From NCBI GenBank assembly GCA_964459465.1, contig CAYWLR010000015.1, forward strand, positions 18,137-82,136: a DNA stretch of 64,000 nt, given 5' to 3'. Each line of letters opens with the position of its first letter. The stretch's first letter is position 1. The position numbers and the translations under genes are program-made. Source of the stretch: CALAMC01 sp964459465 (GTDB taxonomy: Bacteria; Zixibacteria; MSB-5A5; GN15; PGXB01). This document shows positions 16,277-25,477 of this stretch, one piece after another. The notes under the pieces were generated by a model. It was not told the DNA's origin. It made no database searches and was given only the letters and a program-made list of their open reading frames with translations.

Positions 16277-17719
16277 TCAACAGGCCCCTTTGGCCTTGAG
16301 TACCGCCGGTATGGTTTTGATGATAAGTTCGGCGTCCTTGGCCAGTGACCAGTTGTCAATATATTCCAAATCCTGGCGCATCCAGTCGTCAAAATCGACA
16401 TTATTACGGCCGTTAACCTGCCAGATACAGGTCAGCCCCGGTTTGACCGACAATTTGCGTCTTTGCCATGGCTGATATTTTTCCACTTCCGAAGGGAGCG
16501 GCGGGCGCGGCCCGACCAGCGACATATCGCCCCTGAAAACATTGTAAAACTGGGGCAGTTCGTCCAGCGACAATTTGCGCAGTATCCTGCCGATTCTGGT
16601 GACACGGGGATCTTCTTTTATCTTGAAGACGGGACCGGACATTTCATTTAAATGCTTGAGCGTGCTTTTCAACCGGTCGGCGTCGGCCACCATCGTCCGT
16701 AGCTTGTACATCATAAACGGCCGGCCGTTTATGCCGGAGCGAACCTGCTTGAAAAATATCGGTCCTCTCGATTCCAATCTGATCAATAACGCCGCCAACG
16801 CCATGACCGGCGCCGAAATAATCATTCCCACCAGACCGCCCACCCGATCCATGACCTCTTTGGCAAAAAGGCGACCGCGGCAGGCCGGACTGCTTTGGTA
16901 CAACAGCACCGGGGTGCCGTTGAGCGACGACGTATAACAGCGTGAAATGGCTTGGTTGTAAATACACGGAAGAATTATCAGGCGCGTCCCGGTGGCTTCG
17001 ATACGCCGAAAAATCCCCTGACTTCTGACATGGTCCTCCGGCTCTGTAGCCATAATGACATAATCGACGTGATCTTTAAGTATAATTTGCTCGATTTCAT
17101 CGTCGCCGCCGATCAAAGGGATATCCCGGTAGCGCCATAGGCCCGTTTTATGAAAGTCGACAAAGCCTATTATGCGCGTATTCAAATCCGGGTGCTTTAG
17201 TATAATGTCGGCCGCATTCATTCCCCGTTTTCCGGCCCCCACTATTATCGTTGTCCGTTCCGAAGCACTGGCCCGACGAAGATTCTGCGGCCGGATGAAA
17301 AACTTGTTGTACACCACCCAGAGGGCATATAGCGTACTTTGTAACATGAAATTGGCAACAAGGAACTTCGCGACTATGCCGCGGTCAGCATAGATATCGA
17401 ATAAAAATAAAACAGCGCTGACCAGTAAAATAAAGATTATCTCCTTTTTAAGGAACGCCGGAATGTCGATGCGCTGATATGAAAGCGGCTTCAATTCCGA
17501 CGACGGTAGTCTCAACGCCAGGGCCAGACGAAGGGCGGCAAACAATGCCCCCAGCTCGACCCATGTCAAATCGTAGTTGGCTTTATAACCGCCGAAACCC
17601 GCCGTTAGCACGGCCAAATAAATCAGGGATAGTTTTATAATCCTGTATAGGGCATTCTCTATATGTAAGCGCGTGATTTTCAAAGGCCCCTTTCCCAAAG
17701 TCCTGTCCGTTTCTGGCAT
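16277..17719 (-). CDS. polyprenyl glycosylphosphotransferase (WbaP/WcaJ type)
   Basis: The 480-residue membrane enzyme starts polysaccharide synthesis by moving a sugar-1-phosphate from a nucleotide sugar to undecaprenyl phosphate. Four N-terminal helices (about 25-135) precede a CoA-binding-like domain (VGAGKRGMNAADIIL). A fifth hydrophobic segment near 285-310 leads to the catalytic domain: MMYKLRTM, EDPRVTRIGRILRKLSLDELPQ, GDMSLVGPRPPLP and the closing KPGLTCIWQVNGR. Upstream on the same strand are a degenerate aminotransferase, a PHP phosphoesterase and the SLBB export protein. Confidence 0.93.
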   Translation of the reverse strand: MPETDRTLGKGPLKITRLHIENALYRIIKLSLIYLAVLTAGFGGYKANYDLTWVELGALFAALRLALALRLPSSELKPLSYQRIDIPAFLKKEIIFILLVSAVLFLFDIYADRGIVAKFLVANFMLQSTLYALWVVYNKFFIRPQNLRRASASERTTIIVGAGKRGMNAADIILKHPDLNTRIIGFVDFHKTGLWRYRDIPLIGGDDEIEQIILKDHVDYVIMATEPEDHVRSQGIFRRIEATGTRLIILPCIYNQAISRCYTSSLNGTPVLLYQSSPACRGRLFAKEVMDRVGGLVGMIISAPVMALAALLIRLESRGPIFFKQVRSGINGRPFMMYKLRTMVADADRLKSTLKHLNEMSGPVFKIKEDPRVTRIGRILRKLSLDELPQFYNVFRGDMSLVGPRPPLPSEVEKYQPWQRRKLSVKPGLTCIWQVNGRNNVDFDDWMRQDLEYIDNWSLAKDAELIIKTIPAVLKAKGAC

Positions 17720-17831
17720 GACTTGCGGTCCGATCCCGAAACGGTTTTGTATAATAAAAACCAGGCCTGCCTCGGTAGCGGTACCCGCTTAATGTCGTAC
17801 TTCGACACCTTCATGGAATTCTTTAAACCGC

Positions 17832-18986
17832 TCATAACGCATTTCCCGGCCGCACCCGATGGCTCTTGGCCTTTAAAGTGATTCTTGCCCTTGCCGTTAT
17901 CCCGCTATGTTCGTCAGGCGGCGTTATATCTTCGAAAGCCGCCATCAAACGACCGCTGAAATCATCGGCTTCGACCGGAACCATGATATAGTCTTCAAAA
18001 TGCTGGAAGGCCGCAAGCGATAGCGAAAAAATGCCATGCCGGTAAAGGCGTTTCATGATTTCGTGGGGATTTTCGATTTTTATCAGAATATGTCCCGACG
18101 GCGTCATGCGACAGGTCATGTTTTTAGACCGCAACCGGACCGTCAAATAGAGCATGTTCTCATGAATATTGGTGATGCGTTCGTCGATGCGATCCATGTC
18201 CGCCAGCACCGCCGCGGCGGCGATATCGGCCAGGATATGCGGGCTGTGACCCAGATGATATCTTTCCAGAAATTTCAGATTATCCGGGTGCGACAGGATA
18301 AATCCGAACGGCTGGGCGTCCAGCCCATACACGCCGTCGAAAGCACGCACTATGAACAGGTTGTGATACTTGCGTACCAAGGACGTCAATGAGTACTGCC
18401 GCATCATCAGCGCGCTCTCGTCGATTATTACCATGGCCCGTCCGGCGTTGTCCAGTAGATACCGCGCTTCGGATTCGCTCAATAATACACCGCCGGGAAG
18501 CGACGGCTGCCCGATATACAACAATCGCGTGAAATCACTAATATGCGTAATCAGACTATCCACGTTGATATCGAACGGGGTCGGGCTTTTGATGAGCCGG
18601 ATGCGCACGCCGAATGAATCGGCATGATGGCGAATTCGACTCATGGTCGGCGAGGCTATCAGTATTTCCACGCCCGGCTCGAGATACGCCCGGCAAACGG
18701 CCTCCAGCGCCACGTCGGCTCCGGCGTACGTTTGTATGTAATTTTCCGGCAAACCGCAGAATTCCGATATGGATCGGTACAATTCATTTTCATCGTACAC
18801 GAAAGACTGAAAGTCGTCCCGCTCCAGGTTTTTCAATGCTTCGAGAACCTTTTGAGTCGGCGGCCAGGTCGGACGGAAAACCAGCGCCGTCCTTGCCGGA
18901 TCATTGGATGATAAAACCCCTGTCCGAGCGGGTGTTTGGGCCGCGCCCTGGACGCCGTTTCGTCCGGATTCGGTCGGGACCGTCAT
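17832..18986 (-). CDS. HisC-like aminotransferase homologue lacking the PLP lysine
   Basis: This 384-residue protein has the fold-type I (histidinol-phosphate aminotransferase-like) layout. TYAGADVALEAV (about 87-98) corresponds to the G-(S/A)-D phosphate loop, and VIIDES (D189) to the pyridine-binding Asp. The segment that is normally R-T-(F/L)-S-K-A-(F/Y)-G-L reads VRAFDGVYGLDAQP, so G218 replaces the Schiff-base lysine and the following G-L-R is also lost. The N-P-x-x-P-T-G loop reads GQPSLPGG. It is probably catalytically dead or repurposed. It overlaps the PHP gene by four bases (ATGA) and lies in the exopolysaccharide region, where a regulatory role is conceivable. Confidence 0.75.
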   Translation of the reverse strand: MTVPTESGRNGVQGAAQTPARTGVLSSNDPARTALVFRPTWPPTQKVLEALKNLERDDFQSFVYDENELYRSISEFCGLPENYIQTYAGADVALEAVCRAYLEPGVEILIASPTMSRIRHHADSFGVRIRLIKSPTPFDINVDSLITHISDFTRLLYIGQPSLPGGVLLSESEARYLLDNAGRAMVIIDESALMMRQYSLTSLVRKYHNLFIVRAFDGVYGLDAQPFGFILSHPDNLKFLERYHLGHSPHILADIAAAAVLADMDRIDERITNIHENMLYLTVRLRSKNMTCRMTPSGHILIKIENPHEIMKRLYRHGIFSLSLAAFQHFEDYIMVPVEADDFSGRLMAAFEDITPPDEHSGITARARITLKAKSHRVRPGNAL

Positions 18987-19765
18987 GATTGCTCCTCGTC
19001 TCCTTTGTTCGACCGCTGATACCGATTTCGAATCGACTCCACCATCGGACCAAAAGTCGCGCCGGCGATTTTCTTCAACAGGCTTTCTTTACCTTTTTGG
19101 CGTGCCGTGCGTATCACGGTCATATCTTGTTCGGCGCTGTAAGCTTCATAACGAAGCAGTCGCGGGGATTTCAAAAGTGCCTTTTTAATATCATCAGGAT
19201 CGATCGAACTGAATTCTTCCAGTTCGATATAAGCTTTACCGATATCTTCTATGCGATGCGCATCGCTTCCGGACGTGACGGCTATTTCAGGATGCACCGC
19301 CAGAAACCGGCCGGTGTCGAGAATGTCATCCGCCTCGGCCCCATACGTGAACGCTTCGACCAGGTCGATGCCGGAGAGCATTTTTTCCAATTCCTGACCG
19401 TCATATATTTTTTCATGAAAGCGATGGCTTAGAAATCCGGTGCCGCGATGAAACGGGTGTGGCATCATGACCAGCCCGCCCTGGCCGTGAATTTCGTCGA
19501 TAATGTCGAATACGTCCCGGCTGACTATTTCACGGTGCAAAAATAACCCGATAACATGCGTTCCCTGCTCGGATGTGATTTCCATGCCGGGAATAATGGT
19601 GATTTTCGATGCTGTATTACGGGCCAAGCCGCAGGCCGACATGGTGTCATGGTCGGTTATGGCGATCGCATCCAGAGCGGCCGTTTCGGCGGCCCTGATG
19701 ATTTCAGTCACGTCGCTTTGGCTGTCGAACGAATGACCGGTGTGAATATGAAGATCCAGTTTCAT
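18983..19765 (-). CDS. PHP-domain phosphoesterase
   Basis: The 260-residue protein is a PHP-family metal-dependent phosphoesterase: MKLDLHIHTGHSFDSQSD at the N-terminus, IAITDHDTM, GMEITSEQGTHVIGL, MMPHPFHRGTG and VTSGSDAHRIEDIG carry the metal-binding His, Asp and Glu residues. Members include tyrosine phosphatases that control capsule synthesis and generic phosphoesterases. Two starts are possible (19780 and 19765); I prefer 19765, where family homology begins. It is coupled to the degenerate aminotransferase gene. In this context a role in polysaccharide control or precursor metabolism is inference. Confidence 0.88.
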   Translation of the reverse strand: MKLDLHIHTGHSFDSQSDVTEIIRAAETAALDAIAITDHDTMSACGLARNTASKITIIPGMEITSEQGTHVIGLFLHREIVSRDVFDIIDEIHGQGGLVMMPHPFHRGTGFLSHRFHEKIYDGQELEKMLSGIDLVEAFTYGAEADDILDTGRFLAVHPEIAVTSGSDAHRIEDIGKAYIELEEFSSIDPDDIKKALLKSPRLLRYEAYSAEQDMTVIRTARQKGKESLLKKIAGATFGPMVESIRNRYQRSNKGDEEQS

Positions 19766-19829
19766 TAAATTGCCATCCATAGCCTTTTTGATTCATTCCA
19801 TGGCAAGACGGATGCCCGAAACGGTCTTT

Positions 19830-19853
19830 TTGTTTCGCTTCGAAACAATTTTT
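19830..19853. repeat. 8-bp inverted repeat followed by T-tract on the plus strand
   Basis: TTGTTTCG and CGAAACAA pair around CTT, with TTTTT following on the plus strand. No plus-strand gene precedes it, so a plus-strand terminator would have no obvious customer. It may be an operator upstream of the PHP gene. Confidence 0.3.
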
Positions 19854-19974
19854 AAAACATTGCCTCATAACAACTTACCCTACGAAAAGACCTGCTGTTG
19901 GAAACAGGTTTTAAATCATTGAATAAAAACCGAAAATTTTTCCGTCGATGATGGAAGCTAATTCCAAAATTAAG

Positions 19975-20007
19975 AGCCGCCCGGCGGGAGTTTGTTACCG
20001 GGCGGCT
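19975..20007 (-). terminator. terminator after the SLBB export gene
   Basis: Ten-base arms AGCCGCCCGG and CCGGGCGGCT form a GC-rich hairpin 28 bases after the export gene stop. On the minus strand it is followed by CTTAATTTT, a moderately U-rich tail. Confidence 0.7.
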
Positions 20008-20035
20008 CCATTGGAAGGTGAGAATGGGTTTATCG

Positions 20036-22357
20036 TTATAGTCGGTCTATTATCAGGACGGACGTCAATACCCCGCCCAGAATTGTCGCTACGGTCGAAG
20101 CCGACTTCAACCAGTCACGTTGCTTTTTAATTTCGGTCGGAACGAAAATAACATCGCCGACGTCCACCTTTTTACGTAATGTGCCGTTATGGGCAAAAAC
20201 CTGCCCGTTGGCCTTGATAAGCTTGGTTCCCGATTTCTCGGCTTGACCGGTGAAATTCCCGGCCTGCCGGACATAATAATCGACCGACCGGCCCGGTTCA
20301 AATTTGATCGTCCCGTTGGACGCTACGGCCCCGATAACCGAAACGCCGCTGGGCATATCCGGCACGTAAATATAATCATCCTTTTGGAGGCGGATATCCC
20401 CTTCGCGACCCCCGGTGGCCAGAATTTTTTCCACATCGACAATAATGCGGTTCATCTTATGCGGATCGAACGACCCGGTTTCCAGACGGCGGACATTGCC
20501 GGTCGAATCTTCGATCAGCGGTTGCGAGTTGATAATTATTTCCGGAATGTTCTGCCGAATCAGGTCATTTCCTATGGATTTGCGCTGCAATACCAGTCCC
20601 CGCGGAAAAGCCCGCTCGGTAAATCCGCCGGCACGATTCAGTAGTTGGTAAAGCGTTTCTTCGCCGGACAAAAGCGAGTAACGCCCGGGGAAGCGAACTT
20701 CACCCTCGATATTCACCAGGCGGTGCAAAAACCAGTCGGGGTATTCACGGATAAAGACCCGGTCGTCCTCCTCCAGCGCGATTTGACGCATGTTGTCATC
20801 GGTGATGTCGATAACCTGCGTCGTAATGCTCCCCGCCGTATCCGTCCGGGCCAGTTCCACCCGGTATTTATAGGCGTTGCGTTTGAGGTTCCCGGCCAGA
20901 AAAATCAGATCATATACCGTCATGCTGTCATACAGCTCATACTGCCCCGGGTTTTTGATCTCCCCGTCGATATAAACGTACTTTTTCCACTCGATTTCAT
21001 CGATGCTGTAAATGTGAAGAGAATCGAGATCTTTTAATGAATAGTCCGCCTGCCCCGCCATAACCTCTTTAAGGTTGATCGGAATAATTTCAATTCGGCG
21101 GTCCGGGTACTTGCGGAATATATTGGCCCGCTCCAGATAAACGTTTTCCGGCCGCAGTTCCCCCCGTGCGATAAGAGTCGCCACGGTGGTCGAATCGGTT
21201 CTTTCGTATGTGCCCGGGTGTTGCACCATGCCGCCGATTTTGACGATATTGCGATGCACGTCGAACACCGAAAACACGGTCACCCGATCACCGTCGGCCA
21301 GAAATATATCCGGCGGACTGCCCGCCTGCAATGGATTGAGGTTGACGTCGAGTACGATTTTCTTGTTGTCTTCAGAAATACGGTTCAGCATGATCCGGTC
21401 CAGGTAGGCCTCGGCCGTCGTTCCCCCGGCCAGTTCGATTAACTGCTCGACCGTCTCCACGTCGGATAATTCATAAATGGCCGGGCGTTTTACCTCGCCG
21501 GATATCGTCACCCGCGGACCGGACACCGGCACGAAAATGGCATCACCCGAAGTCAGGCGGATATCACCCTCGGTATTGCCCTTCAATAAAAAATCATATA
21601 TATCGACCGTCTTCTCCAGACGGTTATTGCGAATCAGACGGATATTGCGCAATGACCCGCGTTCATTCGGACCTCCGGCCAGATATAAAGCATTGAACAG
21701 CGTCGTCAGCGAACTGACCGTGTACGCTCCGGGTTTCTTAACTTCCCCGGTCAAATACACGCGAATCGAGCGTATGGCGCCGAGCGACACGGATATCTTG
21801 AAATCGGTATAAACCTGGGATAATTTCTTTTCAATCTGGGAAGAAAAATCAGCGATGGTCATCCCCCAGGCGGTCGTCGCCCCGACCTTTGGAATGAAAA
21901 CGTTACCCTGACGGTCAATCGTCAGATTGTATTCCTTCTCGACGCGTCCCCATATATTGATAATAACATTATCGCCGGGCCCGAGGACGTAATCCGAAGC
22001 CGCCGCCACGTCAATCGGCCGCGACAGTTCATTGGGCGAATTGAACAGGTCGTATCCGAAGGGGCGAAGTCCCGTCGATATCTTTCGAGAACTTGAATCC
22101 GGCATCGGCCCCGATGTCGGTGATTGAAAAGTCATGGACGCGGAATCTGAGGCCGCGCCTCGGAATTCTTCGGAAGTGAAATATTGCGGACTGCTATAAG
22201 TTGCCGTCGGCCTATCCTTTATGTTACTTGACGCCGCACTTTTCAGATAGGCGTTGATCAGGCTGTCGTCCACATTATTATTGCAGAAAGCTGGCCTAAA
22301 CCAGCTAATAGACACCAGAATTAAAACCAGAAGAATCAGCAATATTATTTTCTTCAT
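20036..22357 (-). CDS. polysaccharide export protein with multiple SLBB domains (Wza-like)
   Basis: The 773-residue protein has a signal peptide (to about 25), a Poly_export domain (DYVLGPGDNVIINIWGRVE, about 127-215), and then about six SLBB repeats of the form V-x-I-x-G-E-V-K-x-P-G-x-Y. There is one near the C-terminal VSVIGAVASNGTIKFEPGRSVDYYV, and a final hydrophobic segment (about 755-773) for membrane insertion. It forms or gates the outer-membrane channel for exopolysaccharide. The start has AAGGAAGG upstream. It is the first gene of the minus-strand exopolysaccharide block. Confidence 0.93.
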   Translation of the reverse strand: MKKIILLILLVLILVSISWFRPAFCNNNVDDSLINAYLKSAASSNIKDRPTATYSSPQYFTSEEFRGAASDSASMTFQSPTSGPMPDSSSRKISTGLRPFGYDLFNSPNELSRPIDVAAASDYVLGPGDNVIINIWGRVEKEYNLTIDRQGNVFIPKVGATTAWGMTIADFSSQIEKKLSQVYTDFKISVSLGAIRSIRVYLTGEVKKPGAYTVSSLTTLFNALYLAGGPNERGSLRNIRLIRNNRLEKTVDIYDFLLKGNTEGDIRLTSGDAIFVPVSGPRVTISGEVKRPAIYELSDVETVEQLIELAGGTTAEAYLDRIMLNRISEDNKKIVLDVNLNPLQAGSPPDIFLADGDRVTVFSVFDVHRNIVKIGGMVQHPGTYERTDSTTVATLIARGELRPENVYLERANIFRKYPDRRIEIIPINLKEVMAGQADYSLKDLDSLHIYSIDEIEWKKYVYIDGEIKNPGQYELYDSMTVYDLIFLAGNLKRNAYKYRVELARTDTAGSITTQVIDITDDNMRQIALEEDDRVFIREYPDWFLHRLVNIEGEVRFPGRYSLLSGEETLYQLLNRAGGFTERAFPRGLVLQRKSIGNDLIRQNIPEIIINSQPLIEDSTGNVRRLETGSFDPHKMNRIIVDVEKILATGGREGDIRLQKDDYIYVPDMPSGVSVIGAVASNGTIKFEPGRSVDYYVRQAGNFTGQAEKSGTKLIKANGQVFAHNGTLRKKVDVGDVIFVPTEIKKQRDWLKSASTVATILGGVLTSVLIIDRL

Positions 22358-22589
22358 CTCAACCTTCCTTGTATCTTAACACGTTTCCATTCTCGATTGA
22401 GATGTATTTCAAACCCCGTGCCGTCTTGTGCGAAGACTAATCTGCCGGTCTGACAACAGGTTACATGCAGTCGCTGGCCCGCCCCAAAGGAAAAGCGGAA
22501 TAAATTGGCATTTGATGACGGAAAATTTTTCGCAGTCGTTCAATCAGTTTGGGCTTTTAAATTCGTTCAATTTTGTTATTATTAACCCT

Positions 22590-23072
22590 ATGGATAACAA
22601 ACCTATATACTTGTCAAAAGACGGTCTTCGCAAACTCCAGCAGGATTTGAAAAAACTCAAAACCCAGGACCGCCCGCAAATAATCGCCGAAATCAAACGT
22701 GCCCGCGAACTGGGCGATTTGAGTGAGAATGCCGAATACCACGCCGCCAAAGAGGCGCAAACCCATATCGAGAGAAAAATCGCCGAACTGGAAGATAAAT
22801 TAAGCCGGGCCAGAACGCTCGATACCGATAATATCCCGTCGGATAAGGCCTATGTTTTCGCCAAGGTCACCATCAAAGATATCAAGCGTGGCTTTGAGAT
22901 TGAATATAAACTGGTTCCGCCCGACGAAGCCGACGTTGACAATGACATGATTTCCACCAAGTCCCCGGTCGGCGCGGCCTTGCTGGGCAAAGGGGTCGGC
23001 GACAAGGTCGAAATAAAAGTCCCGGCAGGAATTCTCGAATACGAAATTCTAAAAATATCTCGTGACGAATAA
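22590..23072 (+). CDS. greA: transcription elongation factor GreA
   Basis: The 160-residue protein has the GreA coiled-coil N-domain (YLSKDGLRKLQQDLKKL, then the catalytic-tip acids in ARELGDLSENAEYHAAKEAQ) and the FKBP-like C-domain ending SPVGAALLGKGVGDKVEIKVPAGILEYEILKI. It stimulates transcript cleavage in backtracked RNA polymerase. I chose the ATG at 22590, since earlier residues are not conserved. There is no Shine-Dalgarno sequence, and a TATTAT box ends seven bases before the ATG, consistent with a leaderless message. Confidence 0.96.
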   Translation: MDNKPIYLSKDGLRKLQQDLKKLKTQDRPQIIAEIKRARELGDLSENAEYHAAKEAQTHIERKIAELEDKLSRARTLDTDNIPSDKAYVFAKVTIKDIKRGFEIEYKLVPPDEADVDNDMISTKSPVGAALLGKGVGDKVEIKVPAGILEYEILKISRDE

Positions 23073-23100
23073 AAAAAATCCCCCCATGTGTCCGGGGGGA
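23071..23100 (-). terminator. terminator between greA and the zinc-ribbon gene
   Basis: TCCCCCC (23079-23085) and GGGGGGA (23094-23100) form a strong stem. On the minus strand it is followed by eight T residues (complement of 23071-23078), so it mainly ends the zinc-ribbon gene transcript and may also act on greA. Confidence 0.85.
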
Positions 23101-23126
23101 TATGATATCACTTGTGAAGTCCGGGC

Positions 23127-23321
23127 CTATTCTTCGTAATCGTACACCTCAAGATCTAAATCGTCTTCGTCGTACTCACCTTCGTCAGCATCCTCGAAAT
23201 AGGCGTCGTCGTCTTCTTCTATCTCCGACGCCATATTCGCGCATTCCACCGAACAGAAAAATTCACCGTTTTGTTTGATGGGGTTGCCGTCGATGTGCTC
23301 GCCGCAAAATTCACAGCGCAT
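23127..23321 (-). CDS. small zinc-ribbon protein with acidic tail
   Basis: This 64-residue protein has CEFCGEHIDG and FFCSVECAN, giving two Cys pairs for one zinc in a TRASH/MYM-like treble-clef arrangement. The tail from about residue 34 is almost entirely Asp, Glu and Tyr. A strong ribosome binding site (GGAGGA) precedes the start. Such small metal-binding proteins can act in metal sensing or as DNA mimics; no function is known for this one. Confidence 0.7.
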   Translation of the reverse strand: MRCEFCGEHIDGNPIKQNGEFFCSVECANMASEIEEDDDAYFEDADEGEYDEDDLDLEVYDYEE

Positions 23322-23432
23322 CTTTATCCTCCTAAGCCTGATTCCAGCGATGTCTTCCGGGAATCAACCTCTTCGTCCCGGTCGGGTGGACATAAGTTTC
23401 AAAGACCTGCCAATACGCTTTGAATTAATCTT

Positions 23433-23448
23433 TCGTCATATATGACGA
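23433..23448. promoter_or_regulatory. perfect 16-bp palindrome, possible operator
   Basis: TCGTCATATATGACGA is a perfect palindrome about 110 bases upstream of the zinc-ribbon gene and about 115 bases from the DinB gene end. A second inverted repeat, TTCAAAG (23398-23404) and CTTTGAA (23418-23424), lies closer to the zinc-ribbon gene. Both look like dimeric regulator sites. Confidence 0.45.
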
Positions 23449-23562
23449 CAAATAAAGCATTCCGGATTATTTTTTTTCAAGATTTTTTTGATGTTTTTTA
23501 AAAATATTTTTGGTCGTTTTTACCCGGTCCAAAAGCCCCCTTTTGCCATGTTAAAACGGTGT

Positions 23563-24078
23563 TTAAACCTCCGGCGGTTGGCCGCCATATTGGGACCACT
23601 CTTCTTTCGATGGCCCATAAATCCCCGGAATCTTCAACCCTGCCTGCCGCATTAAAACCGTCATCTGCCCGACATGGTGTATCTCGTGGTCAATCAATAT
23701 CTTAAGGGTCATCCCCCGTTTCCACATCTCACCATATAGATTGTCTTCGATTTCCATGTCGCTGTCTTTCCAGCCTTTGACCTGTTTGGTTAGCGAAGCC
23801 GCCAGGGTTTTATACGCCTTAACAATATCCGCCGCTTTGGCCGGAACCGGCTCGGTATGCGACGGGCCCTCGAGTTTCAAGCCCAGATGCGAGGGCATTT
23901 CGGCTACGGTCGTCACCACATGCCAGGCGATCCGTCCCAGATTTCGATGCCCGGGCGTGATTTCCTGCTTCAGACTGGCGTCGGTCAAAGCCTCCAGAAC
24001 CTTTGCCGTCCGCCCGGAATGGGCCTCCCAGGTTTTAACAAACGAATCAACCGATGTGAACATCAAATTTCCAAACAT
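23563..24078 (-). CDS. DinB-family four-helix protein
   Basis: The 171-residue protein has the DinB/YfiT-like four-helix-bundle pattern with the metal-site histidines in GRIAWHVVTTVAEMP and in LIDHEIHHVGQMTVLMRQAGL. Members are metal-dependent thiol transferases (bacillithiol, mycothiol or glutathione S-transferases) or DNA-damage-induced proteins. BshB1 is encoded at 30820-31527, which would fit a bacillithiol-linked role, but that is inference. GAGGA lies eight bases before the ATG at 24078. Confidence 0.85.
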   Translation of the reverse strand: MFGNLMFTSVDSFVKTWEAHSGRTAKVLEALTDASLKQEITPGHRNLGRIAWHVVTTVAEMPSHLGLKLEGPSHTEPVPAKAADIVKAYKTLAASLTKQVKGWKDSDMEIEDNLYGEMWKRGMTLKILIDHEIHHVGQMTVLMRQAGLKIPGIYGPSKEEWSQYGGQPPEV

Positions 24079-24104
24079 TTCGGCATTCCTCGACTTAAAA
24101 TGAT

Positions 24105-24299
24105 TTAGATTTGCTTTCTTCCGACATTATACGCAGCCCAACCCGAGACGACAATCACTTTTCGAGAGGGTAATTGCCAGGAATCGCGGCAGTAATTCAT
24201 CAAGTGGGTCGATCCCACCCTCGATTTGCCCCCGAATTGCTCAACTCCCGAACCAAAATGGCGATAATTCTGAATGGCAATACGAGGTTCTTTGTGCAT
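24105..24299. repeat. probable intergenic repeat element with spurious ORF
   Basis: This stretch has a 64-codon open frame on the minus strand, but its translation (with GGKSRVGSTHLMNY and VSGWAAYNVGRKQI) resembles the out-of-place ORFs that repeat elements produce rather than a folded protein. No ribosome binding site was seen. A short hairpin, GGGTCGATCCC, lies near 24207-24217. No second copy lies in this window, so repeat status is inferred. Confidence 0.4.
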
Positions 24300-24384
24300 G
24301 ATGGGGGGTGAATATTCTTGACTTTCTATAAAAACACTTTATATTAAAGTGTCGGTTTATCATAATTTTAATTGGGGGATTCAT

Positions 24385-25467
24385 ATGTCCAGACAGGCAC
24401 TGGGCGTTTATGTCGGCATTGCGTTGTCGATCATGGCGATGCTGCTGATTGACGCCTGCGTTGAAGACCGCCTGTTGTCTCCGGACGGCGGCGATTCTGA
24501 TGCCGAATATACCGTTTTTTACGGCGGCGCCGAGGCGGCTCCGCCCACCGGTTATTATACCTATGGCATAAGTACAAAAACCGGAGAACCAATCGATACT
24601 TTCGTCTTTGAAATGCCGTCGTACAGAAAGGTAATATTTTCCAATGATGGCTCCAATATCATCATGTCCAGATCGTGGCTGAAAATCATCGATTATGAAT
24701 CAAAAGAAGTGATTGCGGAGAATAATCAATATGCGACGCACTGCGCCCGATTGAATGCCGCCGGGGATCTTCTGCTCGTTTCCGACGGGTATCCTTTCGT
24801 CGTCTTTTCATATCCCGATCTCACACCCATATTGGTGGAGGACATCACGGTCAGCTACGGCGGCTTTTTGCCGCAGGACAGACACGCCTTCTATATCAAA
24901 AATGGCAAGGATTCCTTATATGTCCTGAACTTTACCGACCCGGACAACGTTCTTACATCGCAACATTACATCGGCGGATCGGTTATGGCCGCAGAAGTGA
25001 CACACGATGGGGCGAAACTTGTAATCCTGCAGACATTTTATGGTGATCCAAAATCAAACATCAAAGTATATAACACGAACGATTTCGCGCTTGAGGAAGA
25101 GCTTGAAATCCCGGACAGATTTTACGGCGGTATGACGATTCATCCCGACGGCAACAGAATATTCCTGCATTAGGCGGCGCCATCCGCCCAGTATATCAGC
25201 CTCATTGACGTTTATTCAATCGACGCGAATACGATTTCCGGCTTCATCACGCAGGATGACATTGACTCCCCCCATCAGTTTTATCCGACACAAATCGCTT
25301 TTACTCCCGATGGCCGGAATGCCGTAATCTTATCTTTTTATCCGATGTCATCAACATCGACACTTATAATCACGGACGCTCTGTCAAAAGCAATAATCAT
25401 TCAACTTGATTCACCTCCTGCCGGAGCCGAATGTATAGCAGTGAGACCGGTTGATATCTCAAAATAA
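24385..25467 (+). pseudogene. beta-propeller (YncE/WD40-like) lipoprotein broken by an in-frame TAG
   Basis: A lipoprotein signal (MSRQALGVYVGIALSIMAML...DAC) opens the gene, with GGGGGA before the ATG at 24385. The body has propeller-like repeats such as AAEVTHDGAKLVILQTF and MTIHPDGNRIFLH. The frame stops at TAG (25171-25173), but the same frame continues without further breaks for 97 codons (ISLIDVYSIDANTISG, IAFTPDGRNAVILSF) to TAA at 25465. A single point mutation (for example from CAG or TGG) explains this. The truncated product might still be made. It is followed 10 bases later by the protease gene. Confidence 0.75.
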
Positions 25468-25477
25468 GGAGATGGAC

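Noticed and set aside
25171..25173. In-frame TAG as pyrrolysine or other recoding
   Set aside because: No pyrrolysine genes or PYLIS-like context seen, and the neighbouring gene is broken by TAA, so simple nonsense mutation is more likely.
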